Assembly (NCBI RefSeq): GCF_000185725.2
Contig: NZ_KI391953.1
Span: 796,650-860,649, forward strand
Source of the DNA: Segniliparus rugosus ATCC BAA-974
GTDB taxonomy: Bacteria; Actinomycetota; Actinomycetes; Mycobacteriales; Mycobacteriaceae
Direction of reading: 5' to 3'
Length of the DNA: 64,000 bases
Part shown: one piece after another, positions 25,845-34,352 of the stretch
Layout: each line of letters starts with the position of its first letter
How positions within the stretch are numbered: the first letter of the stretch is position 1
Notes under the pieces: model-generated
Told to the model about the DNA's origin: nothing
Database searches by the model: none
What the model saw: the letters and a program-made list of their open reading frames with translations, nothing else
Position numbers and translations under genes: made by a program

Positions 25845-26992
25845 ATGGGCGTCTACGAGCACGTGCTGGCCTCCGACCGGGTGCTGGGCGAACTGCGCTC
25901 CTCGGCGTTGTCGAGCCGGGGGAGGGCGCGAGTTTCGCGCAGTCGTGGCTGTTCGTCGGCCCGCCGGGGTCCGGCCGCTCGGTGTCCGCCCTCGCGTTCG
26001 CCGCCGCCTTGCAGTGCGAGGCGCCCGAACCAGGCTGCGGCGTGTGCCGCGCCTGTCGCTCCGCGCTCGCGGGGTCGCATCCCGACGTGCGCAAACTCAA
26101 CCCGCAGGGCCTGTCCATCTCGGTGGCGGAGATCCGCGAGGCCATCGGCTGGGCGGCGCGCCTGCCCGCGTCCCATTGGCGGATCCTCGTGGTGGAGGAC
26201 GCCGACCGGCTCACCGAGTCCGCCGCGAACGCGCTGCTCAAGGCGGTGGAGGAGCCCGCCTCCCGCGCGGTGTTCCTGCTGTGCGCCCCGTCGGTGGACC
26301 CCCAGGACATCGCGGTGACGCTGCGTTCGCGGTGCCGCCTGGTGTCGCTCGGCGCGCCAAGCCCGGAACAGGTGGCGAAAGTGCTGGTGGAGCGGGACGG
26401 CGTGGCCGAGCCGATGGCGCAGTGGGCCGCGTCGGTGAGCGCGGGGCACGTCGGGCGCGCCCGACGGCTGGCGATGGACGAGGCCGCGCGGGACCGGCGG
26501 GCCGCGACCTTGGCCCTGCCGCTCGCCCTGCTCGACATCCGCCAGCGCTATGACGCGTCGGTGCGGCTGGCGAGCCAGGCCTCGGCCGAGGCCTCGGCCC
26601 GCTGCGCGGAGCTCGAAGCCAAGGAACTCGCGGAACTGAAAGAGCAGCTCGGCGTCGACGGCCCCGGCAAAGCGGCCCGTGCCGCCCAGGGCGCGATCAA
26701 AGAGCTCGAGCGCAAGCAGAAACTGCGCGCGACCAGGGTGGAGCGGGACGCGCTCGACGGGGTGCTCGTAGATTTGCTGGCGTACTACCGCGACGCGCTC
26801 GCACAGCGCTGGGGCGCGCGGATCCCCGCCCTGTGCCCGGACGTCGCCGACCAGGTCCGCGATCTCGCGGAGCGGCGCGAGGAGCGGGAGCTGCTCGGCG
26901 CGATGGAGGCCGTCCTCGGCGCGCGCGAGGCCATCGCGGCGAACGTGAAGCCGAAAGTCGCCCTCACCGCACTGGTCTCCGCGCTCGCCTGA
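25845..26992 (+). CDS. holB: DNA polymerase III delta' subunit with apparent -1 frameshift
   Basis: Clamp-loader subunit that helps load the sliding clamp at replication forks. The first 26 residues (MGVYEHVLASDRVLGELRSS...) are in one frame. The rest, from EGASFAQSWLFVGPPGSGRS, is in another. The frames join at a run of five Gs (25918-25922): one more G would give a continuous protein of about 382 residues. Later features are the zinc-binding cysteines in CEAPEPGCGVCRAC and VVEDADRLTESAANALLKAV. A TACACT hexamer 7 nt before ATG 25845 supports the start in the first frame, and the second frame has no start codon near its beginning. The gene is essential, so sequence error or programmed slippage is likelier than loss. 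Confidence 0.85.
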
Positions 26993-27003
26993 ATCAACCC
27001 TTG

Positions 27004-27024
27004 GCATACCCTGAGGGGGTATGC
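27004..27024 (+). promoter_or_regulatory. CsoR-type copper operator upstream of metallothionein
   Basis: Perfect 8-bp inverted repeats GCATACCC and GGGTATGC are separated by 5 bp. This is the core of CsoR-family copper-sensor operators (TACCC-N5-GGGTA). It lies directly before a TAGTAT -10 box (27025-27030), so a bound repressor would block the promoter. Copper release of repression is the expected regulation. Confidence 0.75.
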
Positions 27025-27030
27025 TAGTAT
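27025..27030 (+). promoter_or_regulatory. -10 element of metallothionein gene
   Basis: TAGTAT immediately follows the operator. Transcription would begin near 27037, giving a leader of about 37 nt with AAGGAG at 27062-27067. Confidence 0.5.
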
Positions 27031-27073
27031 GGGTGTCGGAGCTGAGCTTCAGCGAATATATAAGGAGATGAAC

Positions 27074-27181
27074 ATGTCTGGAAACCCCAACAACCCGAAT
27101 TGCCAGTGCGAGAACTGCCAGTGCGGCCCGAGCTGCGCTTGCACCAGCTCGACGTGCGCCTGCGGCGGCTGCCAGCATTAA
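27074..27181 (+). CDS. Metallothionein-like copper-binding peptide
   Basis: A 35-residue peptide with nine cysteines, mostly as CxC pairs: CQCENCQC near residues 10-17, CAC at 21-23, CAC at 27-29 and a final C before QH. The rest is Ser, Gly, Asn and Gln, with no aromatic residues. This composition fits mycobacterial-type metallothioneins such as MymT, which chelate Cu(I) in the cytosol. ATG 27074 is used rather than 27068 because AAGGAG ends 6 nt before it and directly abuts the earlier ATG. The CsoR-type operator supports copper control. It is followed by a strong hairpin. Confidence 0.8.
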   Translation: MSGNPNNPNCQCENCQCGPSCACTSSTCACGGCQH

Positions 27182-27197
27182 TTTTGCCGGAACCGCG

Positions 27198-27213
27198 GAT
27201 CTTCGGTAAGATC
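27198..27213 (+). other. Small hairpin after metallothionein gene
   Basis: GATCTT and AAGATC, separated by CGGT, form a 6-bp stem with a tetraloop, 17 nt after the metallothionein stop and just before a larger hairpin. Confidence 0.4.
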
Positions 27214-27215
27214 CT

Positions 27216-27248
27216 CTGCTGCTGGAGCGCCACGCGCTCCAGCAGCAG
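27216..27248 (+). terminator. Strong stem-loop terminator candidate
   Basis: A 14-bp perfect stem (CTGCTGCTGGAGCG and its complement) with a 5-nt loop separates the metallothionein gene from the tRNA, directly abutting the tRNA 5' end. There is no U-tract, as is common in Actinobacteria. It could also influence tRNA 5' processing. Confidence 0.65.
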
Positions 27249-27324
27249 GCCGCTTTAGCTCAGTCGGTAGAGCGATTCACTCGTAATGAATAGGTCAGGA
27301 GTTCGATTCTCCTAAGCGGCTCCA
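27249..27324 (+). tRNA. tRNA-Thr (anticodon CGT)
   Basis: A complete cloverleaf: acceptor GCCGCTT pairs with AAGCGGC, D-arm GCTC/GAGC, anticodon stem ATTCA/TGAAT around loop CTCGTAA, and T-arm AGGAG/CTCCT with TTCGATT loop. The anticodon is CGT, reading ACG threonine codons. The discriminator base is T and CCA is encoded (27322-27324). There is no intron. Confidence 0.93.
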
Positions 27325-27510
27325 TGAAATGCCTGGCCGCAGGCTATAGGTCAAGATCGCGAAAATATCCGGTTGGCGGCCGTGGGCACATCTTGGACAC
27401 GGCCCGCGTCTGCGCCGCCCGCCTCGCCCTTGGGCGCTCGTGGTTCCGCGCGGCGGCGGGCAAGGGCTTTCAATCTGCTTGCCGAGCTGGGTTTTATGTA
27501 GAGTGTGCGT

Positions 27511-28008
27511 ATGAGCCTTGTCAGCGTTGTGAGAGGACTGTCGGCCAAGGACGCGAGGGGGTTGGGGGTTTCGCTGGGGTTGACTGCGGCGGTGGCTGCG
27601 GTCGGTTCGGCTGCGAGCGTGTCGACGCGTGAGGATTATCAGGAGCTGAGCCGTCCTTCGTGGTCGCCTCCTGGTTGGGTGTTCGGGCCGGCGTGGACGG
27701 CCTTGTACGCGATGATGGGCACGGCGGCGTGGCGTGTTTGGCGCGGCGGCCCTGAGGGGCGAAAGGAGCCGTTGGCCTGGTACGGGGTCCAGCTGGCGCT
27801 GAACGCCTTGTGGAGCCCTCTGTTCTTCGGCGCTCGCAAGAGGGGAGCGGCTTTGGCGGATATCGGCGCGTTGTGGCTGGCCATCAATAGGACCGGGATG
27901 TTGTTCTGGCGCAGGGACAGGACGGCAGGGGCGCTGCTCGTGCCGTACCTGGCGTGGGTGAGTTTCGCGAGCGCGTTGAATTTCGATATCTGGCGGCGCA
28001 ACCGCTGA
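27511..28008 (+). CDS. tspO: TspO/MBR family membrane protein
   Basis: A 165-residue tryptophan-rich five-helix membrane protein that binds porphyrins or sterol-like ligands and is linked to stress responses. Characteristic pieces are RPSWSPPGWVFGPAWTALYA, LALNALWSPLFFGARKRG, and the end LAWVSFASALNFDIWRRN. The start is ATG 27511, 6 nt after a TAGAGT hexamer (27499-27504); GTG 27505 would overlap the promoter spacer. It is convergent with the secreted protein at 28329. Confidence 0.92.
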   Translation: MSLVSVVRGLSAKDARGLGVSLGLTAAVAAVGSAASVSTREDYQELSRPSWSPPGWVFGPAWTALYAMMGTAAWRVWRGGPEGRKEPLAWYGVQLALNALWSPLFFGARKRGAALADIGALWLAINRTGMLFWRRDRTAGALLVPYLAWVSFASALNFDIWRRNR

Positions 28009-28328
28009 GATCGCACTGGACGTTCCAGCGCCGGTCGCCGCGAAGGCTGGTTTCTCGACGGCGAGGGCGAGCAGGGCTGGGGCGGATCATCTTTTCGGCG
28101 CGTTCGCGGTCGTAGAAGGCGCGGGATGGGCCGGGCTGCGAGGAGGCCGGGGCGTGCGCGGGACGCTTTGCTTCTCCTTCGAACACGCGAGGGGCGAACG
28201 CGCCACGGCTCCTTGGCCCGGCCGAAGAACACAGTTGTGCCCAGGCCTGGCCCCTCGGCGCAATCGGAGGGCGGAACCAGGAAGGACAAGCCGCCCGGAG
28301 CGTCTTCCTTCCGTATTTAGCTCCGTGT
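28009..28328. other. Intergenic stretch without a supported gene
   Basis: About 320 bp between converging genes. Open frames here have no recognisable protein character, start signal or codon periodicity. No tRNA, repeat or clear terminator hairpin was found. Confidence 0.5.
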
Positions 28329-28754
28329 TTAGTTCGTCTGGAAAATCTCGGAGGGGGCGCCGTATTGGCTGCTCCATGGGGTCCATGCGGTATCAGTCGG
28401 GCCAACGGCGCTCGCGGTCAACTGCCATGTCCCGCCGACGTTGTGGAACAGTCCGGCGTATCTGGTGGATTTCCCTCCGTGCTCTGCTGCTGCGGCCCAC
28501 TCGGTGCCGTCGTAGTCGAAGTCTTGCCCGTCGGGCTTGATCATTGTCGCGAAGACGAACGCCCACTCGCCCGAGCTGTGGAGAGCTTGAACGCGGAGCT
28601 CGGCGGGCTTGCCGAGTTGTTTCTGGATGTCGGCGGAGGCGAGTCGCTGGATGGCCTGGGCCTCGGCGGAATCGGAGGCAGGGTCTGCGAACGCGGCCTG
28701 GGTCGCGACGAGGCTCGCGACGGCGACAATTGGAATGACCGGCTCGTATCGCAT
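28329..28754 (-). CDS. Small secreted protein of unknown function
   Basis: A 141-residue exported protein. The signal peptide is MRYEPVIPIVAVASLVATQA, with probable cleavage after AFA-D. The mature part has FVFATMIKPDGQDFDYDGTE and YAGLFHNVGGTWQLTASAVG, a mixed alpha/beta domain resembling small secreted actinobacterial proteins with GxWxL-type strands. There are no cysteines in the mature part. ATG 28754 has GAAAGG 6 nt upstream, which decides against the long N-terminal extension of the open frame. The promoter region faces cassette B across about 300 bp. Confidence 0.72.
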   Translation of the reverse strand: MRYEPVIPIVAVASLVATQAAFADPASDSAEAQAIQRLASADIQKQLGKPAELRVQALHSSGEWAFVFATMIKPDGQDFDYDGTEWAAAAEHGGKSTRYAGLFHNVGGTWQLTASAVGPTDTAWTPWSSQYGAPSEIFQTN

Positions 28755-29052
28755 AGTGGACCTTTCACATACTCGGAATGCATTTGTGCGCCGCATGGCT
28801 TCGCGCCTGTGCGCTCTTGTGCGGAGGATGAGGACGGCGGCACCGCGCCCAGCGGCAAAGCGGCACAACCTTTCGCGGGGCGCAGGCGGCTTCGCCCGCC
28901 CGCGATCCTATGCGACGCCCCCGTTTCGGGTGCTGTTGGAGCGGAAAGTCGGCAGTATATCGAACATGTGGGCAGATTTTTGCTTTCGGGAACTCCATGC
29001 GGCCTTCCTGCGTCTCACTCTGTAGAGCGATGCGGCAGAAAGGAGCCTCGGC

Positions 29053-29376
29053 GTGAGCGGTTGGAGCGACGACAGCAAGCGTTACGGCTATTACGAGGAC
29101 GACCAGGAGCCCGAGACGGTCGAACGGGTGGTCCGCCGGGACGGCAGGTGGATCTCGCCGGAGCAGCTCGCCGCCGAGCAGGAGGCCGAGGAGCGGCGCG
29201 AGGGCGACGCGGCGGAGCGCAAACGCCGAGAGGCTCCGAAGATCCTCACCAAGCGCTGGGCTCCGGGGGTAGGGGTGGTCGTGGTGGCCGAACGGGAGGC
29301 GAGGCCCGATCCGGCGGGCCGGCAGGACAAGAGCGGGCCCGATGAGCCGGGCCGGCGCGAGCAAGGAAGGCGATAG
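29053..29376 (+). CDS. Charged hydrophilic protein, first gene of cassette B
   Basis: A 107-residue soluble protein dominated by Arg, Glu and Asp. It starts MSGWSDDSKRYGYYEDDQEP and contains VVRRDGRWISPEQLAAEQEA, a helical block, and a Gly/Pro/Arg tail. No known domain. GTG 29053 follows AAAGGAG. It ends 2 bp before the WXG-like gene, so it leads an operon of four tightly packed genes. A cytosolic chaperone-like role is possible but unsupported beyond position. Confidence 0.6.
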   Translation: MSGWSDDSKRYGYYEDDQEPETVERVVRRDGRWISPEQLAAEQEAEERREGDAAERKRREAPKILTKRWAPGVGVVVVAEREARPDPAGRQDKSGPDEPGRREQGRR

Positions 29377-29378
29377 CG

Positions 29379-29705
29379 ATGGGCGATGATCTGAGAGTCG
29401 ATTTCGACGTGCTCAAAGGGATGGGGGAGCAGTTCCGCCGGATAGGGTTCGGCTATTCGGGAGTCCTCGAGATGGGAGGGCATATCTGGGAGGCGTTCGA
29501 CGCGATCCGGATGCCGGGCTTCCAGCTGGCCTCGGCGGCGGACGAAGCCAAGGCTTCGGCGCAGGCGGCGGTGCGGGCGCAAGCCGACCGCATCATGGCG
29601 TTCGGGGACGTGTGCGTCAACGACGCCGAGGACTACCTGCGGGTGGAGCAGGCCGCGGCGGCTTCGCTCCAGCAGATCCAAGACCAGCTCGAACAGGGGC
29701 GATGA
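29379..29705 (+). CDS. Small WXG100/EspC-like type VII protein, cassette B
   Basis: A 108-residue helical-hairpin protein. The first helix holds RVDFDVLKGMGEQFRRIGFG, and the turn is GGHIWEAFDAIRMPGFQLAS, which places a tryptophan (IWEAF) where WXG sits. The second helix has VCVNDAEDYLRVEQAAAASL. Length and hairpin form fit ESX-type substrates. Its stop overlaps the next start (ATGA). It likely dimerises with the N-terminus of the 759-residue protein downstream (inference). Confidence 0.7.
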   Translation: MGDDLRVDFDVLKGMGEQFRRIGFGYSGVLEMGGHIWEAFDAIRMPGFQLASAADEAKASAQAAVRAQADRIMAFGDVCVNDAEDYLRVEQAAAASLQQIQDQLEQGR

Positions 29706-31981
29706 GCATGGCGAACCTGCCGACGATATCGATGGTGGACGCGAGCGACCCGCATTCTTTGGCGGACGCGTCGCAAAGGCTGCACACGGGGATCGAGGGC
29801 GTGCGGGAGCTGGGCCGGCTCGGCAAGATCGCGCAGGAGGCCGCCGAGCACCTGAGGGGGGACGGCGAGGAGGCGCGGCTGGTGCGGGCGATGGGCGAGC
29901 ATCTCTCGGCGAGGGAGCAGCTCCAGCAGTTCGACCAGATCGCGGCGAACCTCGGGCAGTGGGGCGGCGAGCTGGCCGCGTTGCAAGCCAAGGTGAGGAA
30001 CCTGGTCGAGGAGGCGAAGGAGCACGGGTTCGCCGTCCACGACAACGGCGACGTGGAGGGTCCGGCGGACAAGGCCGCCGACCACGACCACTACGTGCAG
30101 GCGATCCACGAGGCGTTGATGGAGTACGCGACGTACGACGAGACGGCGGCGTACTGGTTGCGGCGGATGGCTGGGCAGCTCAAGGCACTCGGCGAGGGCA
30201 CGAGTTCGAGCGTGGTGCTCGCCGAGACGGCGCAGGCCGCCGCGCGGCGGGCGAGGGACGACGCGAACGCGATCAACCGGGGCGACCTCTCCGAGGCGGA
30301 GCGGCAGCGGATCGAGGCCGATTTGGAGGCGCACGGGCTCACCTCGGCGCAGACCCAGGCCGTCCTCGAGGGCAGAGACACCCGTCCGCCCTTGTCCCCC
30401 GAGCAGTCGGCGTACATGAAGACGTTCCTGGGGATCGTCGACCGGGACGCGCTGCTGCGCCAGTACACGAGCCCGGCGCGCGCGGGGCGGGCCCCGCTGT
30501 GCCAGGCGCTCGACCGCGACGGGGCGCTTTCTGGCATGATCCTCGCGGGCACTTCGCCGAGGACGGTGTTCTCGGACGGGTCGCGGGGCGGCAGGGACGT
30601 GCCGAACCAGTCGTTGCGGGCTCCCCAGCGGATGGACGCGCGCACGGCGGCGGATTTGGACGATCTGGCCACGGTGCTCGGCGGGGCGAAACCCGAAGCC
30701 ATGTTCGGCAGCCAGCTCACCTACGACATGCTCGCGAAGACCTCGGAGTACGCGAAGGCGATGCGCGACGGGCACTGGGCGGGCGGGTACAACCCTGGCG
30801 AGGCGGACGCGGCAAGGCTGGAGCGCGCGCTGCAGGTGGCGGGCCGGGACCATGTGTCCATGACGAACCTGCTCACCGGGGACGCGAACGGCGACGGGCA
30901 CCCGGACTCGAAGCGGGGCGCGGAGGCCTCCGAGGGGCTGCTGACGTACAAGTGGCCGGACAAGGGGGCGGCGCTCGCGTCGGCGATCTCGTGGATCCAC
31001 GGCGACGCGGAGGTCGGAGCCAAGGGCGATCCCGTCGAGGAGCAGCGCGCCACGGTCGCGGGCCGGGCCGCCGCCGCGCTCGCGGACTTGACGACGCGGG
31101 CGAACGAGGCAGACGGGGGCCCGAACCTGTACAAGCAGCTGATGAACAACCCGAATCCGGAGTTCGCCAGGGCGCTCGGCGACGCGATGGTCCCGTATCT
31201 CGGGGTGTTCGGGGAGGCTCCCCACGGCGGGGAGAACGTGCGCGGCTTCGCGTTGGTGGACGGTCTCGGCCAGCGAGACCAGCGGACCATGCTCTTCTCG
31301 GTGATCGACGCCGACGACCAGGCGGCCCGCCGGTTCAACGCGAAAGCCGAGATCTACGCACAGGCGTTGCAGCAGGACTACGCCGACTCGCTGCTCGAGC
31401 ACGAGCGGACGGGCGCGCCGGTGCGGACCTCCTCCGAGATCGCGGCGATGCAGCTGCAGGGGCTGATGGAGGCGGGAGCGGACGCGGAGGCCGGGCACCG
31501 CTACGGCTACGAGAAGGAGCAGGCCGAAGCCCGCCACAAGCGGATGGACAGCATCCTGGGCGGATTGGAGGAGGTGGCGAACTCCGCGCTCGGCAAGCTG
31601 CCGATCGGCCAGACTGGCTCTTTCGTCCTCAAGCATCTCGAAGACGAGCTGAACAAGGAGATCAATCCGAGCGTCGCGACCCCGGAGACGAATCCGAGGG
31701 TGGACTACCGCGCCGCCCACTCCTATCAGGCCGACGTCTACAACCTGGTCACGGAGCTGAAGACGCAGGGGGTGCCGTTGCCGCCCGGACTGGCCGATTA
31801 CTACCAGCACAGCCTCTATCCTGGGCGGCGGGGTTTCGACCCCGGCTTTTTGACCTGCATGGACGAGGCGATCCAATTCCTCAAGGACCACGGCGTGGAC
31901 GTCGCCTTGCTGCCGAATCAGAAGACCGAGACCGAAGTCGAGTCGAAGGAGACCAAGAGCTACGAGGAGCACCGGCGATGA
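29702..31981 (+). CDS. Large type VII-associated helical protein, cassette B
   Basis: A 759-residue, almost wholly helical, hydrophilic protein with no signal peptide. The first 150 residues (SLADASQRLHTGIEGVRELG, REQLQQFDQIAANLGQWGGE) look like an ESX-type helical bundle. The rest resembles large actinobacterial proteins called TPR-repeat-region proteins that accompany WXG genes. One calcium-loop-like segment, GDANGDGHPDSKRG, with alternating Asp/Asn, may bind Ca2+. There is no catalytic motif. ATG 29702 overlaps the WXG-like stop and the 3' end overlaps the lipoprotein start, so the operon is translationally coupled. Confidence 0.72.
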   Translation: MSMANLPTISMVDASDPHSLADASQRLHTGIEGVRELGRLGKIAQEAAEHLRGDGEEARLVRAMGEHLSAREQLQQFDQIAANLGQWGGELAALQAKVRNLVEEAKEHGFAVHDNGDVEGPADKAADHDHYVQAIHEALMEYATYDETAAYWLRRMAGQLKALGEGTSSSVVLAETAQAAARRARDDANAINRGDLSEAERQRIEADLEAHGLTSAQTQAVLEGRDTRPPLSPEQSAYMKTFLGIVDRDALLRQYTSPARAGRAPLCQALDRDGALSGMILAGTSPRTVFSDGSRGGRDVPNQSLRAPQRMDARTAADLDDLATVLGGAKPEAMFGSQLTYDMLAKTSEYAKAMRDGHWAGGYNPGEADAARLERALQVAGRDHVSMTNLLTGDANGDGHPDSKRGAEASEGLLTYKWPDKGAALASAISWIHGDAEVGAKGDPVEEQRATVAGRAAAALADLTTRANEADGGPNLYKQLMNNPNPEFARALGDAMVPYLGVFGEAPHGGENVRGFALVDGLGQRDQRTMLFSVIDADDQAARRFNAKAEIYAQALQQDYADSLLEHERTGAPVRTSSEIAAMQLQGLMEAGADAEAGHRYGYEKEQAEARHKRMDSILGGLEEVANSALGKLPIGQTGSFVLKHLEDELNKEINPSVATPETNPRVDYRAAHSYQADVYNLVTELKTQGVPLPPGLADYYQHSLYPGRRGFDPGFLTCMDEAIQFLKDHGVDVALLPNQKTETEVESKETKSYEEHRR

Positions 31982-32817
31982 CCCCGGCGCAGCGGGGCGC
32001 GCCCGCCGCGCTGGCGGCCCTGCTGCTCGCCGCCGCGTGCTCGCCCGGCCCCGCGCCGGATCCCGCGGCTTCGCCCGAGGCTCCTGCCGGGGAGTACCTG
32101 CCGCCCCCGGCGTTCGCGCGCCACAGCTTCGTGTGGAGCGCGGCTGCGGGGGTGGACCTCGCGAGCGGCGCGGCGGTGCCAGCCCGCGCGCTCGTGGAGT
32201 CCGCGATCCTCGTGGTCTTCGCGCGGGACCGGCGGTCCGCCTATCCCGGCGCGGAGCGCGCGTATCCGAGTTTGGCGGTCGCGGCGAGATCCAACGAGCT
32301 GCTCGGCTGGCGCGGAGCCCCCACCTCGGACTACCGGGGGACGGACTATCTGAAGATCATGTCCGTCCTCGAGCGGGGCGACGGGATCGAGGTCTCGGTG
32401 TGCTGGGAGCACAGCCACACCGCCCAGCTCGGCCCAGGAGAGGGCGCGGAGGGCGGCTACTTCCAGGGCCTTGGCATGTACGCGGAACGGGTGGACTTCG
32501 AGAAACCGGAGCCTGCCGGAGGCCCCGCCGCAGCGCAGCGCGGCCCCAGGCAGGCACCCTCGGGCAATGTGTTCGGGGCGTGGAGAGCCAAACGGCTCCT
32601 TGTGGACGGCCCGGCGTTCAACGGCTGGCGGGCCGAAGCCCGCGCGGGCTCGGCGCTGGCCGACCGGGAAGCCGACGAGCAGGACGCGCAGACCCAGCGC
32701 TGCAAAGACGAGTCCGGGCTCCCCTCGCGCCCCGTCGAGAACCTGGGCGCGAGGACTGTCGGCCCCGACGAGCCCTGGCTTGCGCCGAGCCCGCCCGAGC
32801 CGGGGTGGCCGGGGTAG
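31978..32817 (+). CDS. Lipoprotein, last gene of cassette B
   Basis: A 279-residue lipoprotein. The signal peptide contains AALAALLLAAACSPG with lipobox LAAAC (Cys about 22). The mature domain has FVWSAAAGVDLASGAAVPAR and YLKIMSVLERGDGIEVSVCW, with a paired cysteine toward the C-terminus (TQRCKDES). The last stretch is Pro-rich. No family is recognised. It overlaps the preceding gene by 4 nt. A lipoprotein at the end of a type VII effector operon could be an envelope partner or an immunity protein (inference). Confidence 0.75.
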   Translation: MTPAQRGAPAALAALLLAAACSPGPAPDPAASPEAPAGEYLPPPAFARHSFVWSAAAGVDLASGAAVPARALVESAILVVFARDRRSAYPGAERAYPSLAVAARSNELLGWRGAPTSDYRGTDYLKIMSVLERGDGIEVSVCWEHSHTAQLGPGEGAEGGYFQGLGMYAERVDFEKPEPAGGPAAAQRGPRQAPSGNVFGAWRAKRLLVDGPAFNGWRAEARAGSALADREADEQDAQTQRCKDESGLPSRPVENLGARTVGPDEPWLAPSPPEPGWPG

Positions 32818-32876
32818 GGAGCCCTCCGCCGTTCCCGCAGGCGGGCTTCAGCGCCGAGGCGGAGCCAAGGGGCCGG

Positions 32877-33389
32877 TCAGCAGGCCTCGTCCTCCGGGAA
32901 GGATTTGAGCACGGCGGATTCGAGCGTGCGCAGCCAGCACACGACCTGCTCCTGGTCGTTGCTGCTGAGCGTCGAGAGCGCCTCCGCGACCGTGCGCACC
33001 CGCTCGGAGGCGGCGCCCATGACGTACTCGCGGCCGGCCGGGGTCACCGAGAGCAGCGTGGCGCGGCCGTCGCCGGGATCGGGCTCGCGCTGCACCAGCT
33101 CGGCCTGCTCCAGAATGGTGACCACGCGGGACATCGTCGGGGCGGTGACCCGCTCCCGGTTCGCGAGGTCCCCGAGGCGCAACGGCCCGTGCTGGGCGAT
33201 GACGAACAACGCGGAGATGCCGCTCGAGGTCAGCGGGTTCATCTCGCCCGCGCGGCGCATGCCGCGCAGAATCCGCAAGAGCAGGTAGTACACGTCGCAA
33301 GCGACTCCGAGCCCCTCTTGCTCGAACGCGGCTTTCGTCTCGGCGGCCAGGCCTGACGTCGACCCGAGTTCCGTGCTCTCTGTGCTCAT
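32877..33389 (-). CDS. MarR family transcriptional regulator
   Basis: A 170-residue winged-helix regulator. The DNA-binding segment contains ALFVIAQHGPLRLGDLANRE and RVTAPTMSRVVTILEQAELV, then the wing REPDPGDGRATLLSVTPAG. The N-terminal dimerisation helices are complete. Ligand and targets are unknown; it is convergent with cassette B. In M. tuberculosis a MarR gene lies next to leuS (Rv0042c), but here leuS is 6 kb away. Confidence 0.9.
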   Translation of the reverse strand: MSTESTELGSTSGLAAETKAAFEQEGLGVACDVYYLLLRILRGMRRAGEMNPLTSSGISALFVIAQHGPLRLGDLANRERVTAPTMSRVVTILEQAELVQREPDPGDGRATLLSVTPAGREYVMGAASERVRTVAEALSTLSSNDQEQVVCWLRTLESAVLKSFPEDEAC

Positions 33390-33529
33390 CGCCTTCCCTG
33401 TGTCCGGTATCGAATTTGGAGTAGTCTACCGCAGATTGTTTCAGTGTGGCAATTAACTGGGGCGCGAACGGCGGCATTCGGGTTGCGCGCTGGTTGCGGG
33501 GCCGCCGCAGGAGCGATCACAATAGAGCG

Positions 33530-34318
33530 ATGACACCTGCCCGCGCTCGCCGCTTCTTCTCGACGTTGGCGGTTTCGCCCGAGGCGGCGCGCGTCGCGAA
33601 CTCCGTGGCGTACGGGGCTGCGCTCGGATTCCAGCTCTACTACGTCAAGAGCCTGGTCGCCAATCCGGAGAAAACCCGACCCACCGCGATGCGCCGCGCG
33701 GGCGCGGTGACCGCGGTGGTCGAGGGCGGGCTGTACGACGCGGCGTTGGCCCGGCTGGGCGACGACTTCCTCGCCGCGCAGGAGGCGCACCGGGGCAAGC
33801 GGCTGATCCTGGACGACCTGCTCCGCGCGGAGCCCGGCCCGCGTCGGGAGCCAGCGCGCCGCGCGCCGCGCTGTCGGATCAAGCGAGTCGCGCGCAAAGC
33901 GATGCCGAGGCGGCGGGAGGACGACGGGGAGCAGCGCAAGGCGAGGGCCGTCACGCCCCGGTCCGCGCAGGCGCTGCGCAGCTCCGTGCTCGGGCCGGCT
34001 CCGATGATGCAGTCCGCGTACACGGAGCCGCACGACTACCGCGCGCTCTGGATCCCGCAGGACCGCAGGGTCGAGCACCAGCTGCTCATCGCGCTGGAAG
34101 AATCCTCAGGCTCCCCTCTGCCCGCGCTCACCGAGGCGAATTTGCGGCCTTTCGCCGACCCGGAGACCGGCCTGCTGCTGCCGTGGGACGAGGCTGTGGG
34201 AGCCGCAGGGGCTTCGGCGGTGGACAAGGCCGTGCACGAGTACCTGCTGGACTCCCGCTACGGCGACGGGGTCCTCCGGGGGGCGAAAGCGTTCAACGCC
34301 GCCCGCAAAGGGAAATGA
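33530..34318 (+). CDS. Conserved-looking hypothetical protein
   Basis: A 262-residue protein of unknown function. It has a hydrophobic-leaning N-terminal part (VANSVAYGAALGFQLYYVKS) and a very basic middle (residues about 100-130, PARRAPRCRIKRVARKAMPR). A second conserved-looking part contains YRALWIPQDRRVEHQLLIAL and ADPETGLLLPWDEAVGAAGA. There are no membrane helices of full length and no enzyme motif. ATG 33530 lies 6 nt after CACAAT, a plausible leaderless -10. It is divergent from the MarR gene across 140 bp. Confidence 0.5.
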   Translation: MTPARARRFFSTLAVSPEAARVANSVAYGAALGFQLYYVKSLVANPEKTRPTAMRRAGAVTAVVEGGLYDAALARLGDDFLAAQEAHRGKRLILDDLLRAEPGPRREPARRAPRCRIKRVARKAMPRRREDDGEQRKARAVTPRSAQALRSSVLGPAPMMQSAYTEPHDYRALWIPQDRRVEHQLLIALEESSGSPLPALTEANLRPFADPETGLLLPWDEAVGAAGASAVDKAVHEYLLDSRYGDGVLRGAKAFNAARKGK

Positions 34319-34352
34319 CCTGCCCCAGACGGCGATCCCCATCTGGGCCGCG

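Noticed and set aside
28009..29052. Plus-strand short frames around the secreted protein gene
   Set aside because: Low protein character and no start signals; antisense or intergenic.
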